Shown one piece after another: positions 8,657 through 16,699 of a DNA stretch of 48,503 nucleotides. The position numbers and the translations under genes are program-made. Under the pieces are notes generated by a model. That model did not search any database. It worked only from the letters and a program-made list of their open reading frames with translations, and was not told the DNA's origin. Each line of letters opens with the position of its first letter. Position 1 is the stretch's first letter. This stretch comes from Candidatus Kryptoniota bacterium (lineage in GTDB: Bacteria > Bacteroidota > Ignavibacteria > Kryptoniales > JAKASW01), in assembly GCA_024641705.1 (NCBI GenBank), contig JAHECO010000095.1, positions 1-48,503 of the forward strand, in the 5' to 3' direction.

Positions 8657-11023
8657 CTAGCTCATATTCCATTTCCAGTTCCGGATTTCCGGCATGTCCT
8701 CGCCGTGCTTGTCGATGTATTGCTTGTGTTCGATTAGGTTGTCCTTGAGCTGCTGTTTCAGGTAAATGCCCTTGTCCCCGGTCTGCGGGAGACGGTCGAT
8801 TGCATCCATCACGAGGTGGAAGCGGTCCAGCTCGTTCATTACCGTCATGTCGAAGGGCGTGGTGATTGTGCCCTCCTCCTTGTAGCCGCGAACGTGGATG
8901 TTGTGGTGGTTGGTGCGGCGGTAAGTGAGCCGGTGGATCAGCCACGGATAAGCATGGAAGGCGAAGATGACCGGCTTGTCCTTCGTGAAGAGCTCGTCGA
9001 AATCCACGTCAGAGAGGCCGTGTGGGTGTTCGGTTTGCGGCTCCAGTTTGAACAGGTCGACGACGTTGACAACCCGGATTTTTAACTCAGGCAGGTGTTC
9101 GCGCATGATGGAGACGGCGGCGAGTGTCTCCAGCGTGGGCACATCTCCGCAACAGGCCATGACCACGTCGGCCGCAACTTCCTGGTCGTTGCTGGCCCAC
9201 TGCCAGATGCCGATCCCCTCGGCACAGTGCTTGACGGCGGCATCCATCGCCAGCCACTGCGGAGCAGGGTGTTTACCCGCGATCACGACGTTGACGTAAT
9301 GGCGGCTGCGAAGGCAATGGTCCATGACCGACAGCAGGCAGTTTGCATCCGGCGGAAGATAAACCCGAACGACCTCGGCCTTCTTGTTCACGACGTGGTC
9401 GATGAAACCGGGGTCCTGGTGCGTGAAGCCGTTGTGATCCTGGCGCCAGACATGCGAGGCCAACACGTAGTTTAACGAGGCGATCTTCCGCCGCCAGGGC
9501 AGGTGCGAAGTGACCTTGAGCCACTTGGCATGCTGGTTGAACATCGAATCGACGATGTGGATGAACGCCTCGTAGCAGTTGAAGAGTCCATGCCGCCCCG
9601 TGAGCAGGTAGCCCTCGAGCCAGCCCTCGCACTGGTGCTCGCTGAGCATCTCCATCACTTGTCCATCCGGCGCAAGAAACTCGTCGTTCGGTTGGGTTCC
9701 GCCTTCCCATTGGCGGTTGGTCACTTCAAAGACGGCTTCGAGGCGGTTGGAAAGTGTCTCGTCGGGGGCGAAGACACGGAAATTTTTTTGCTCACTGTTC
9801 AGCTTTATCACATCTCGCACGAAACGGCCAAGCACATGCGTATCGCCGGTGCCGGGCGTTCCCGGCGAGGGCACATCGACCGCGTAGTCGCGGAAATCCG
9901 GCATCCGCAGGTCGCGGAGCAGCATGCCGCCGTTTGCGTGTGGATTCGCGCCCATGCGCCGCTCACCCTTGGGAGCAAGTTCTGCCAGTTCCGGTTTCAG
10001 GCGGCCCTGCCCATCGAAGAGTTCCTCAGGCCGGTAGCTCCTCAACCAGTCTTCGAGCATCTTCAGATGTTCCGGATGCGCGGCAGGATCGGAGAGCGGC
10101 ACCTGGTGCGCACGGAACGTGCCTTCGACCTGAAGGCCATCGATAATCTTCGGTCCCGTCCAGCCCTTAGGTGAATTGAGAACGATCATCGGCCAGCGGG
10201 GACGCGTGACATTGCCGTGTACGCGCGCGTCCTCCTGGATCTTCTTAATCTCCTCCACCACCGTGTCCAGTGTCGCGGCCATGGCCTCATGCATCTTCTC
10301 AGGCTCGTGACCTTCGACGAAGTAAGGCGTCCATCCATAGCCGCGAAGAAGCTGTTCAAGTTCCTCGTGGGTGATGCGGGCCAGGACGGTCGGGTTGGAA
10401 ATCTTGTAGCCGTTCAGATGGAGGATCGGCAACACTGCGCCGTCGGTGGCCGGATTGAGAAATTTGTTGGAATGCCATGCCGTGGCAAGCGGTCCGGTTT
10501 CCGCCTCTCCGTCGCCGACGACGCAGGCGACGATCAAATCGGGATTGTCGAACGCTGCCCCGAAGGAGTGGCTAAGTGAGTACCCAAGCTCGCCGCCCTC
10601 ATGTATTGAGCCCGGAGTTTCCGGCGATGCATGACTGGGGATTCCTCCGGGAAACGAAAACTGGATGAAGAGCTTCCGGAGCCCTGCCTCATCCTGGCTG
10701 ACATCGGGATATATTTCGCTGTATGTACCTTCGAGGTAAGTATTGCCGACGACGGCCGGGCCGCCGTGGCCGGGACCGGAGACGTAAATCATGTCCAGGT
10801 CGTATTTCTTGATAACCCGGTTCAAATGCACATAGATGAAGTTCTGCCCGGGGGTGGTGCCCCAGTGTCCTAACAGCATGTGCTTCACATCCGCAAGCGT
10901 CAGCGGCCGCTTCAAAAGCGGATTGTCATAAAGATATATCTGGCCGACCGAAAGATAGTTGGCGGCGCGCCAGTAAGCATCCATCTTGCGGAGCAAGTCA
11001 GGGGATGGAGTGTTTGTTTTCAT
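8657..11023 (-). CDS. xfp: Xylulose-5-phosphate/fructose-6-phosphate phosphoketolase
   Basis: This thiamine-diphosphate enzyme cleaves xylulose-5-P (and often fructose-6-P) with phosphate to acetyl phosphate plus glyceraldehyde-3-P (or erythrose-4-P). The 788-aa length and motifs are canonical: GPGHGGPA, the loop [60 protein letters not shown] for cofactor binding, and the C-terminal [20 protein letters not shown]. The ATG at 11023 has AAGGAAG upstream. It sits between the proton ATPase gene (106 bp upstream) and the MBL hydrolase gene, all on the minus strand. No acetate kinase gene is in the window, so how acetyl phosphate is used cannot be said from here. Confidence 0.96.
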   Translation of the reverse strand: MKTNTPSPDLLRKMDAYWRAANYLSVGQIYLYDNPLLKRPLTLADVKHMLLGHWGTTPGQNFIYVHLNRVIKKYDLDMIYVSGPGHGGPAVVGNTYLEGTYSEIYPDVSQDEAGLRKLFIQFSFPGGIPSHASPETPGSIHEGGELGYSLSHSFGAAFDNPDLIVACVVGDGEAETGPLATAWHSNKFLNPATDGAVLPILHLNGYKISNPTVLARITHEELEQLLRGYGWTPYFVEGHEPEKMHEAMAATLDTVVEEIKKIQEDARVHGNVTRPRWPMIVLNSPKGWTGPKIIDGLQVEGTFRAHQVPLSDPAAHPEHLKMLEDWLRSYRPEELFDGQGRLKPELAELAPKGERRMGANPHANGGMLLRDLRMPDFRDYAVDVPSPGTPGTGDTHVLGRFVRDVIKLNSEQKNFRVFAPDETLSNRLEAVFEVTNRQWEGGTQPNDEFLAPDGQVMEMLSEHQCEGWLEGYLLTGRHGLFNCYEAFIHIVDSMFNQHAKWLKVTSHLPWRRKIASLNYVLASHVWRQDHNGFTHQDPGFIDHVVNKKAEVVRVYLPPDANCLLSVMDHCLRSRHYVNVVIAGKHPAPQWLAMDAAVKHCAEGIGIWQWASNDQEVAADVVMACCGDVPTLETLAAVSIMREHLPELKIRVVNVVDLFKLEPQTEHPHGLSDVDFDELFTKDKPVIFAFHAYPWLIHRLTYRRTNHHNIHVRGYKEEGTITTPFDMTVMNELDRFHLVMDAIDRLPQTGDKGIYLKQQLKDNLIEHKQYIDKHGEDMPEIRNWKWNMS

Positions 11024-11129
11024 CGTTCAATCTTCCTTTCTTGAGCCAAGGTCGAGAATGCGGCGAACCATTGTCGTTCAGGCGCCATCGTATTTCCAGA
11101 ACATGATGGGGCGCGCACTCGCAAGATAC

Positions 11130-13643
11130 CTACAGGGCCGGGCTCACAGCAGGGGCCGCATGTTCCTTTTTGCGGATGTCCAGTCTATTGTAGACTCGCA
11201 TCTTCGCCCAGTCTTCAATGAATATCCACACCAGACAGTAAGCCCAGATGTATCCGACCCAACTCCACGGTATGGCGGTAACAAATATTCCGAATCCAAC
11301 AATCGACGCTGCCAGGGCCTGCGTGAATAGTATCGCGCCCAGCAGAATTGGTGCGGGAAACGGTTTGGAAAAGAAGGGCTTCTTGCTCCTCGCTACGAAT
11401 AGTGTCAGGTGTCCGGCGACGACAAGCTTGAGGAATATGAGAGACTGCAGCTGGGCAACTCCGACTCCGAATACGACTTTCGCCAGATAGAGAAGTCCGA
11501 AGGTCTCAAAGACTCCGATAGTACCCAACACCGTGGCAGTAGTTAGAACACGTCGCATGTCCCACCTGACGGGCTGAGTATCGAGCCACGTGTTGTCATA
11601 AGCGATCGTCAGTATAGGAAGGTCGTTCAGTATCGCCAGGAGAATAATCATGAGTGCCGTTATCGGATAGAAATTGAAAACGAGCATGGCCAATACCATG
11701 AAGAGCATGATCCTTATCGTCTCGGTAATGCGGTAGATCGCATAACTGTTCATCCTTTCAAAGATGCGGCGCGCCGACTCGACTGCCCGGACTATTACCG
11801 ACAGGCCCGGAGCTGTCAACACAAGATCGGCAGCGGCTCGGGCAGCGTCAGTTGCTCCGCTTACCGCGATGCCCACATCGGCCTGCTTAAGCGCCGGCGC
11901 ATCATTAACACCGTCACCGGTCATTCCTACTATATGACCTCTGTGCTGGATGGCCTTGACAATTTCAAACTTGTGTTCGGGAAAGACCTGTGCAAATCCC
12001 TCCGCTGCTTCGACGCCCTTCTCGGAGTCTGCCGACATGTCCCCAGAGGAGGTCTTATCCTTGAAGAAACGATCCGCAGCTTCAATGTGAGTGCCAAGGC
12101 CGAGTTGGCCCGATATTTCCCTGGCGATAGCCACATTGTCGCCTGTCACCATCTTCACCGCGATGCCGTGCTCCCGGGCTCGCTTGATAGTGTCGGCCGA
12201 ATCCTCTCTCGGTGGATCGAAAAGCGGGAGCAGTCCCAGGAAATTCCAACCGGTGCTGTCGTCCGACCGGGCGACGCCAAGCGTGCGGTAACCTTTGCGG
12301 GCCAGGTCCTCGACACGAGCTTCGACAGAAGAAACGAGATCGTTATTGCCGCTGCACATATCCAACACAACCTGGGGAGCGCCTTTTGTCACCTTGAACG
12401 ATTGTCCGTCGGGGCCTTTTACGTCAGCTTCAGTTCGCTTGTGCACAGGATCGAAAGGGGAAAAGCGCATCTGATTGTAGTTTCCGATACCCCAACTGGA
12501 TTGAATCCCGGCAAGGACTGCGAGGTCTATAGGATCGCGGTTTTCTTCTTTTGACGCCAGCGCTCCCGCGACGATGAGTTCTTCCACTGTCGTTTTGCCG
12601 AACACCACCGGCTCACCCAATTCCAATTTGTTCTGCGTCAAAGTACCTGTCTTGTCGGAGCAAAGCACATCGACACCGGCCATCTCTTCAATTGATTCGA
12701 GCCGGGAAACTATTGCCTTCATTTTAGATAGCGCGACCGCTCCGATGGCCATTGTTATCGAGAGGACGGCGGGCATTGCTACAGGGATAGAGGCCACCAT
12801 GAGGATCAAAGCAAATTCCAGTATGTGAAGGACCTGATCCCCGCGGATTACCTGCACGATGAAAAGTATGACTACGAGAGCAAGGCTTAGTCGGATAAGG
12901 TAGTTGCCGATGTTCAGGACGGCTTTCTGGAAGTGAGACGGCGTTTTCGCAGTTGAGACTAGTTTTGCCGTCTTTCCAAAATACGTGTTCGCACCGGTCT
13001 CGACGGTCAAGGCAACCATTTCACCCTGTTTCGCCACGGAACCGGAGTAAGCTGCGTCGCCGGGTTTCTTGTCGACGGGCAGGGACTCGCCGGTCAGGGC
13101 GGATTGGTCTACGGACAGGTACTCCCCCTCCAGGAGTTTCACATCTGCCGGGATTATATCGCCAAGACGGAGTCTGATTATGTCGCCAGGGACGAGCGTT
13201 GTTGCATCGACTTCCGCCCATTTGCCGTCACGTTTGACGCGCGCCCTGACAGCCAGTTGTTTCTTGAGGGCCTCTATTGCGTTGGCAGCCTGATGCTCCT
13301 GCCAGAAGCCGACTACCGCATTGAAAGCCAGTAACACCATGATGATAATGAAATCGGTCCAGTGGCTCACAACTGCCGACAGGACGGCGGCGATTTCTAT
13401 CATCCACGGGATTGGTCCCCAAAAGTACGAGAGAAACTTGAGCAATATGCTTTCCTTTTTCTCTTCTATTGCGTTGGGGCCATACTCTGTCAGGCGCTTT
13501 TCTGCTTCCGATTGACTGAGTCCCTCGGCGGAAGTCTTTAGGCTCTTCAGAAGCTCTTCGGAGGGCTTCTCAAGTAGGTCTTCCCCGGTTGATCGTGAAC
13601 TAGTTGAAACGTTCTGTTTTTTGTCATTAATTGTCTTTTTCAT
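11130..13643 (-). CDS. Plasma-membrane proton-efflux P-type ATPase (P3A)
   Basis: This is a P3A-type ATPase, expected to pump protons out of the cytoplasm. In order it shows an N-terminal cation-ATPase domain (LTEYGPNAIEEKKES), a first hydrophobic pair near residues 70-115, the actuator loop with DQSALTGESLPV, the helix motif SIPVAMPAVLS, the phosphorylation site DKTGTLT near residue 330, MVTGDNVAIA and the hinge GDGVNDAPALKQADVGIAV, then C-terminal helices. The ATG at 13643 is chosen over the GTG four codons upstream because GAGG sits seven bases before it. Length (about 837 aa) is normal. It is first in a likely operon with phosphoketolase and the MBL hydrolase, which suggests a pH or energy-stress role (inference). 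Confidence 0.93.
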   Translation of the reverse strand: MKKTINDKKQNVSTSSRSTGEDLLEKPSEELLKSLKTSAEGLSQSEAEKRLTEYGPNAIEEKKESILLKFLSYFWGPIPWMIEIAAVLSAVVSHWTDFIIIMVLLAFNAVVGFWQEHQAANAIEALKKQLAVRARVKRDGKWAEVDATTLVPGDIIRLRLGDIIPADVKLLEGEYLSVDQSALTGESLPVDKKPGDAAYSGSVAKQGEMVALTVETGANTYFGKTAKLVSTAKTPSHFQKAVLNIGNYLIRLSLALVVILFIVQVIRGDQVLHILEFALILMVASIPVAMPAVLSITMAIGAVALSKMKAIVSRLESIEEMAGVDVLCSDKTGTLTQNKLELGEPVVFGKTTVEELIVAGALASKEENRDPIDLAVLAGIQSSWGIGNYNQMRFSPFDPVHKRTEADVKGPDGQSFKVTKGAPQVVLDMCSGNNDLVSSVEARVEDLARKGYRTLGVARSDDSTGWNFLGLLPLFDPPREDSADTIKRAREHGIAVKMVTGDNVAIAREISGQLGLGTHIEAADRFFKDKTSSGDMSADSEKGVEAAEGFAQVFPEHKFEIVKAIQHRGHIVGMTGDGVNDAPALKQADVGIAVSGATDAARAAADLVLTAPGLSVIVRAVESARRIFERMNSYAIYRITETIRIMLFMVLAMLVFNFYPITALMIILLAILNDLPILTIAYDNTWLDTQPVRWDMRRVLTTATVLGTIGVFETFGLLYLAKVVFGVGVAQLQSLIFLKLVVAGHLTLFVARSKKPFFSKPFPAPILLGAILFTQALAASIVGFGIFVTAIPWSWVGYIWAYCLVWIFIEDWAKMRVYNRLDIRKKEHAAPAVSPAL

Positions 13644-14396
13644 ATTGAACCTCACTGACTAGAAACTTTGCCTGCCGGTATCGGAATGTCATGGTGAATA
13701 TCAAAACCTTTTCGTATCATCTGCAAACCAAATCGTTGTGACGCATCTTCTCACATCGGCAATTGTACTTCCAACATGGCGGCATCGATAAGATGCGGTG
13801 ATAAGTAGCCTGGACCGAAATGGCAGATCGGATAGGCCGTTCCAGTAAGCGGTCCTTTTCGTCGGCGGTAAGGCGAGTGGTTGTAGTGGAACCCGAACAT
13901 GGTCATTCACGAATCGATCATAGGTAGCATCACCCGGAGAATATTATGTTCTCCAAAATCAGGGACCTGCGGGCAAATCCATTCACCGGCAGGAAAACCG
14001 AAACGGCTCGCGAGGAGCATCATCGTTTGCGGAGCCATGAATCTATATGGAAAGGCGGGATGGAAAGCCTGTAACCCTGATGCCAGCTTCCGGTATGGCC
14101 CAATGAGAACCAAATCAGTCAAAGGCTAACGCATCATCGCTCAATGTGCATCAGGCTTTTTACACACGTTCGACTTTCAACTTCCTTGTATAAGGTAAGC
14201 AAAAATTGGGCAAAGAGAAATGGTCAGCGGCCTGGAACGAGTGTTAGCATGCACCACGCGATCAGACCTGACACCGATAAGCAGATGGCCCTGCGACGGT
14301 ATTTTCTATTTAATGAAGATTCTGGTACATTGTGTAAAGAAATCGTTAGTTGTCATGAGGCCGACAACAGAAGTACCATATACAAAAAGACCCACC
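13644..14396. other. Gene-poor region between divergent genes
   Basis: This ~750-bp gap should hold the promoters of the H+-ATPase operon (leftward) and the HEAT-repeat gene (rightward). The only ORF with a natural-looking composition is the small one at 13907-14122 on the minus strand. No IS end or 28-bp repeat was recognised, and no promoter could be assigned with confidence. Confidence 0.4.
13907..14122 (-). CDS. Small hypothetical protein, doubtful
   Basis: This 71-codon frame reads MTDLVLIGPYRKLASG, then a Phe/Pro-rich middle with PYRFMAPQTMMLLASRFGFP, and ends in VMLPMIDS. I do not recognise the family. The residue mix looks more protein-like than nearby chance frames, but no clear ribosome site was seen. 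It could be a genuine small gene, the remnant of a larger one, or a chance ORF. Confidence 0.2.
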   Translation of the reverse strand: MTDLVLIGPYRKLASGLQAFHPAFPYRFMAPQTMMLLASRFGFPAGEWICPQVPDFGEHNILRVMLPMIDS

Positions 14397-14876
14397 ATGG
14401 AAAATGTGATAGCTAGTCTTATCAAAGGTCTTCTCAGCGATGATGGTATAGAGCGCCAGAGGGCCAGGCTTGAATTAGTGAAAATCGGAAAACCGGCAAT
14501 ATCTTTGTTAATTGGATTACAGTATTCGCGCCAGCAACAGGTGAGATGGGAAGCGATAAAAACGCTGAGCCAGATTGCCGATCCGGACGCCGTTCCAATT
14601 CTTGTGAATGCTTTGGAAAACAGCAATTCGGACGTGCGATGGCTTGCGGCCGAGGGACTGGTGGAAATAGGCAAGGCGTCGGTTTCACCTGTGATGGAAG
14701 CACTCGAGGAACGAGGAGATTCAAAGATACTGAGGGAGGGGGTACATCACGTGCTGAAAGATCTCGAACGAAAAGGTGTCTTCGAGGATAGTCATGACAT
14801 AATTGGAATCCTTGAAGATCCGTCAAAGCAGGGTCTGCTTCGGCCTACCGCTGAAAAGATTCGATCCAAAAAGTGA
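14397..14876 (+). CDS. HEAT-repeat protein
   Basis: The protein (about 159 aa from ATG 14397) is made of HEAT-like helical repeats: RARLELVKIGKPAISLLI, RWEAIKTLSQIADPDAVPIL, and VRWLAAEGLVEIGKASVSPV. Such repeats act as protein-interaction scaffolds; PBS-lyase-type HEAT proteins of this size are common in bacteria, with varied roles. An earlier in-frame ATG at 14355 and a GTG at 14220 exist, but the repeat fold begins just after MENVIASLIKGL; neither start has a convincing ribosome site. It is a lone plus-strand gene next to the divergent H+-ATPase operon, and its partner is unknown. Confidence 0.75.
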   Translation: MENVIASLIKGLLSDDGIERQRARLELVKIGKPAISLLIGLQYSRQQQVRWEAIKTLSQIADPDAVPILVNALENSNSDVRWLAAEGLVEIGKASVSPVMEALEERGDSKILREGVHHVLKDLERKGVFEDSHDIIGILEDPSKQGLLRPTAEKIRSKK

Positions 14877-15305
14877 ATCGAATTGCATGTCTGTGGAACG
14901 AAGCTGACAAACTGCTTCGCTTGGGTCGCCATGTATTTGTCTCGCGGTCTTCTTTCCGGAGAGGTACCTTTCCCCGGCCCCTTAGCCTAGCGATCCCCGC
15001 AGCCTATGAGCCCATGTAGGCTTTGACGTGTCCCCCAGGTGATCCAATGTTTTGTCCGTAAGGATCAAAGGAGACGAAAGAAACGGCACTTAGTACCGCA
15101 GGCTATCTGACCTGCCCCCGATCGACCAATCCAACTCAACGTTATTAGATTGAATTTCGATTTGTTCTTCTCTCAGTGGTGAGAATTGTGGCGCTTAGAG
15201 GGTCGAGGCAGAGGCAAACGACCCATCCATAGTCAAATTGGCCAGGATAACAACCTTCCCTCTAGCTCGCCGTTGGACGTGGGTCATTCTTTGGATGCTC
15301 AGGAA

Positions 15306-15333
15306 GTTCGAGTCATCGTTCCGATCGGGGAGC
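15306..15333 (+). repeat. 28-bp dispersed repeat, copy C
   Basis: This copy is identical to those at 302-329 and 7003-7030. It lies inside the MITE-like element and is followed five bases later by a terminator hairpin. Confidence 0.85.
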
Positions 15334-15337
15334 GCAG

Positions 15338-15361
15338 AGCTGACCAAGGTCGGCTTTTTTG
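15338..15361 (+). terminator. Rho-independent terminator in element C
   Basis: AGCTGACC pairs with GGTCGGCT (one G-T pair) across a two-base AA turn and runs into TTTTTTG. It occupies the same place relative to the 28-bp repeat as the hairpin at 331-357, with an unrelated stem sequence. Confidence 0.75.
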
Positions 15362-15482
15362 TTAGTCTTCCTCTTCATGACACCTCGCTTCTGTTTCACC
15401 ATGTTGTACTCGGGCTCCCTTGAACAAGACCGGCATCATCGCGGGTCACGAATTCACGGATGATCAAAGTGTCCTGCCTCAG

Positions 15483-15542
15483 GTTGGCAATGGCCGACCG
15501 GATCACTAACTTAGAGTTGGTACAACAATCGGGGGCAGGTCA
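15483..15542 (+). repeat. IS3-like right end of element C
   Basis: The end reads GTTGGCAATGGCCGACCGG, then ATCACTAACTTAGAGTTGG, and finishes ATCGGGGGCAGGTCA. It is the best-preserved right end in the window and defines the inverted terminal repeat with 15108-15122. Confidence 0.75.
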
Positions 15543-15730
15543 ATGTAATTCATTTTGCGTCCTGCCGGGTGATTTGCGTACCCTGTGCATTCTGCCGCTT
15601 ACAGAGGGGGTGAAGAAGGGTGTAGCTCTCTTTTCATCCTTTGGAGGCATTCTCTCCCGCCACTATTATAGATATACTTCTACCATAACATTCGGGACCA
15701 GATCCGGGAATCCGGATTCGACCCCTAAGA

Positions 15731-15777
15731 GTGAGCGCCTGTCGCCTGTTGCGCCATCTAAGATTTGGCGCCATGCC
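15731..15777 (-). repeat. 47-bp repeat, copy 2 of an inverted pair
   Basis: This is the reverse complement of 2344-2390 with one difference in 47 bases (AACAGG here against AGCAGG there, read on the same strand). It lies just upstream of the small basic protein gene at 15823. Confidence 0.8.
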
Positions 15778-15822
15778 GGGCACTCGCTGGAAATAATTGA
15801 GCGGCAGAAAGGAAGACACACG

Positions 15823-16086
15823 ATGGAGAGGGGACACATCAAAAGATTCTGGAAGTGGCTTTGGAGGAAATCCCCGGACGAATTGATCTCAGGAAATGCG
15901 CCTAAGTATAAAGAGCCAACCGGAATAACCTGGTTGAATGTGCACAGGTTATTCGATTTCAGGAGATGGCGAAATCCGCGTTTCACATTATTTCTCCGGA
16001 GAAGAGGCATAACGGCGGCCGGTCGCGTGAATCTATCTACGCCCGGGCGCCGTGACCGAACAGGCGCTTCGGGTTCAGGAGTCTGA
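15823..16086 (+). CDS. Small basic protein of a duplicated pair, copy 1
   Basis: I do not recognise this 87-aa family. It has a clear paralogue in the window at 27468-27686. Shared features are an N-terminal IKRF/VKRF, a DELI/DEMI segment, the core TGI(T/S)WLNVHRLFDFR and an Arg/Trp/Phe-rich tail (RNPRF..RRR). It is strongly basic, with no signal peptide and no membrane segment. The ATG at 15823 has AAGGA nine bases upstream, and CGGCAGAAAGGAA there is also conserved before the paralogue. The C-terminal 20 residues are not shared. It is followed 118 bp later by a Dps-like gene, and the same arrangement is repeated in the second copy, so the two proteins probably act together. DNA or RNA binding is a guess from charge only. 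Confidence 0.75.
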   Translation: MERGHIKRFWKWLWRKSPDELISGNAPKYKEPTGITWLNVHRLFDFRRWRNPRFTLFLRRRGITAAGRVNLSTPGRRDRTGASGSGV

Positions 16087-16150
16087 GCAGTTTTTGCGCG
16101 TCCTTTTAGTGGGGTATGCTTCCCGGTCGTAAGACGGATTGAAACAGAAG

Positions 16151-16190
16151 CGCCGTCTGCCGGCTCGAGATAATGATTAATCTCATGAAC
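16151..16190 (+). promoter_or_regulatory. Conserved spacer motif before Dps-like gene, copy 1
   Basis: The spacer contains CGCCGTCTGCCGGCTCGAG, a short variable stretch, then GATTAATCTCATGAAC. The same block occurs at 27727-27766 in the second locus, although the rest of the spacer is not alike. It may be a hairpin, an operator or an internal promoter; the sequence alone does not decide. Confidence 0.5.
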
Positions 16191-16204
16191 ATACAGAAAG
16201 TGAA

Positions 16205-16663
16205 ATGGGACCTGGAATAGAAGTCCTCGATAAAAAATCGGCGCGAGTCGCCGAATTCCTCGGATCACTGCTGGCCGACGAGTACATGATTGCCGTGAGA
16301 ACGAGGGACGCGCGGCGGAATGTATACGGGAGAAACGTCACCGGGCTGCGTAAGTTGTTCGGGGAACACTGCACGTATCTGGACGGAGTTGTCGTTGAAA
16401 TATCACGGAGAGTCCGCGCGCTGGGACGAGTCGCTTCGGTCACCTTTGCACACTCCATGAAAGCCACGCGGCTTAACCGGCATAACGAGAAACTTACCGG
16501 CCAAAATCAAATCATCGAAGCCCTGCTTGATGATCACGAATCCGTGATCCGCTCACTGACCGGCGCGGGGAGCAGTCAGACCGAGCGTGACATCCTGGAT
16601 TTTGTGGCCGGCCTGCTGGGACGACACCTGGAAATGGTCGACTCTCTCAGGGAATGGCTGTAG
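16205..16663 (+). CDS. Dps/ferritin-like protein lacking ferroxidase ligands, copy 1
   Basis: The 152-aa protein follows the Dps family pattern: LLADEYMIAVRTRD helix, the HWNVxG-type segment as RRNVYGRNVTGLRKLF (residues 37-52), and the closing LLDDHESVIRSL..LLGRHLEMVDSLREW. Dps proteins form 12-mers that bind DNA and oxidise iron at subunit interfaces. Aligned by eye with E. coli Dps, the four iron ligands H51, H63, D78 and E82 are replaced by R37, R49, V64 and R68, so iron oxidation is unlikely. A paralogue lies at 27794-28255. Upstream is the small basic protein, and the glycosyltransferase begins 36 bp downstream. The ATG at 16205 has a weak AGAAAG site. A structural or DNA-binding role is possible but unproven. 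Confidence 0.75.
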   Translation: MGPGIEVLDKKSARVAEFLGSLLADEYMIAVRTRDARRNVYGRNVTGLRKLFGEHCTYLDGVVVEISRRVRALGRVASVTFAHSMKATRLNRHNEKLTGQNQIIEALLDDHESVIRSLTGAGSSQTERDILDFVAGLLGRHLEMVDSLREWL

Positions 16664-16699
16664 GAAGTCGATCTTGAAAAGCATGAGAAATGAATCCAA

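Larger units (their letters stand above)
15027..15542 (+). mobile_element. IS3-derived MITE-like element, copy C
   Basis: The leader carries AAGGATCAAAGGAGAC followed by GAAAGAAAC-GGC, matching copy B at 6741-7215. At 15108 there is TGACCTGCCCCCGAT, which is the exact inverse of the terminal ATCGGGGGCAGGTCA at 15528-15542, so a ~435-bp segment has inverted terminal repeats. Between them lie the 28-bp repeat (15306-15333) and a terminator (15338-15361). No transposase frame is left. No convincing target duplication could be read. Confidence 0.65.
14877..15822. other. Gene-free region with IS-derived element C and a 47-bp repeat
   Basis: No gene is supported here. The region holds the mobile-element derivative at 15027-15542 (with its 28-bp repeat and terminator) and the 47-bp repeat at 15731-15777. 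The last 45 bases before 15823 (CGGCAGAAAGGAA) form the ribosome-site region of the small basic protein and are conserved in the second copy at about 27448. Confidence 0.6.

Noticed and set aside
9503-10174. A 223-codon plus-strand ORF opposite the phosphoketolase.
   Set aside because: Antisense shadow of a highly conserved enzyme; composition follows the codon pattern of the opposite strand.
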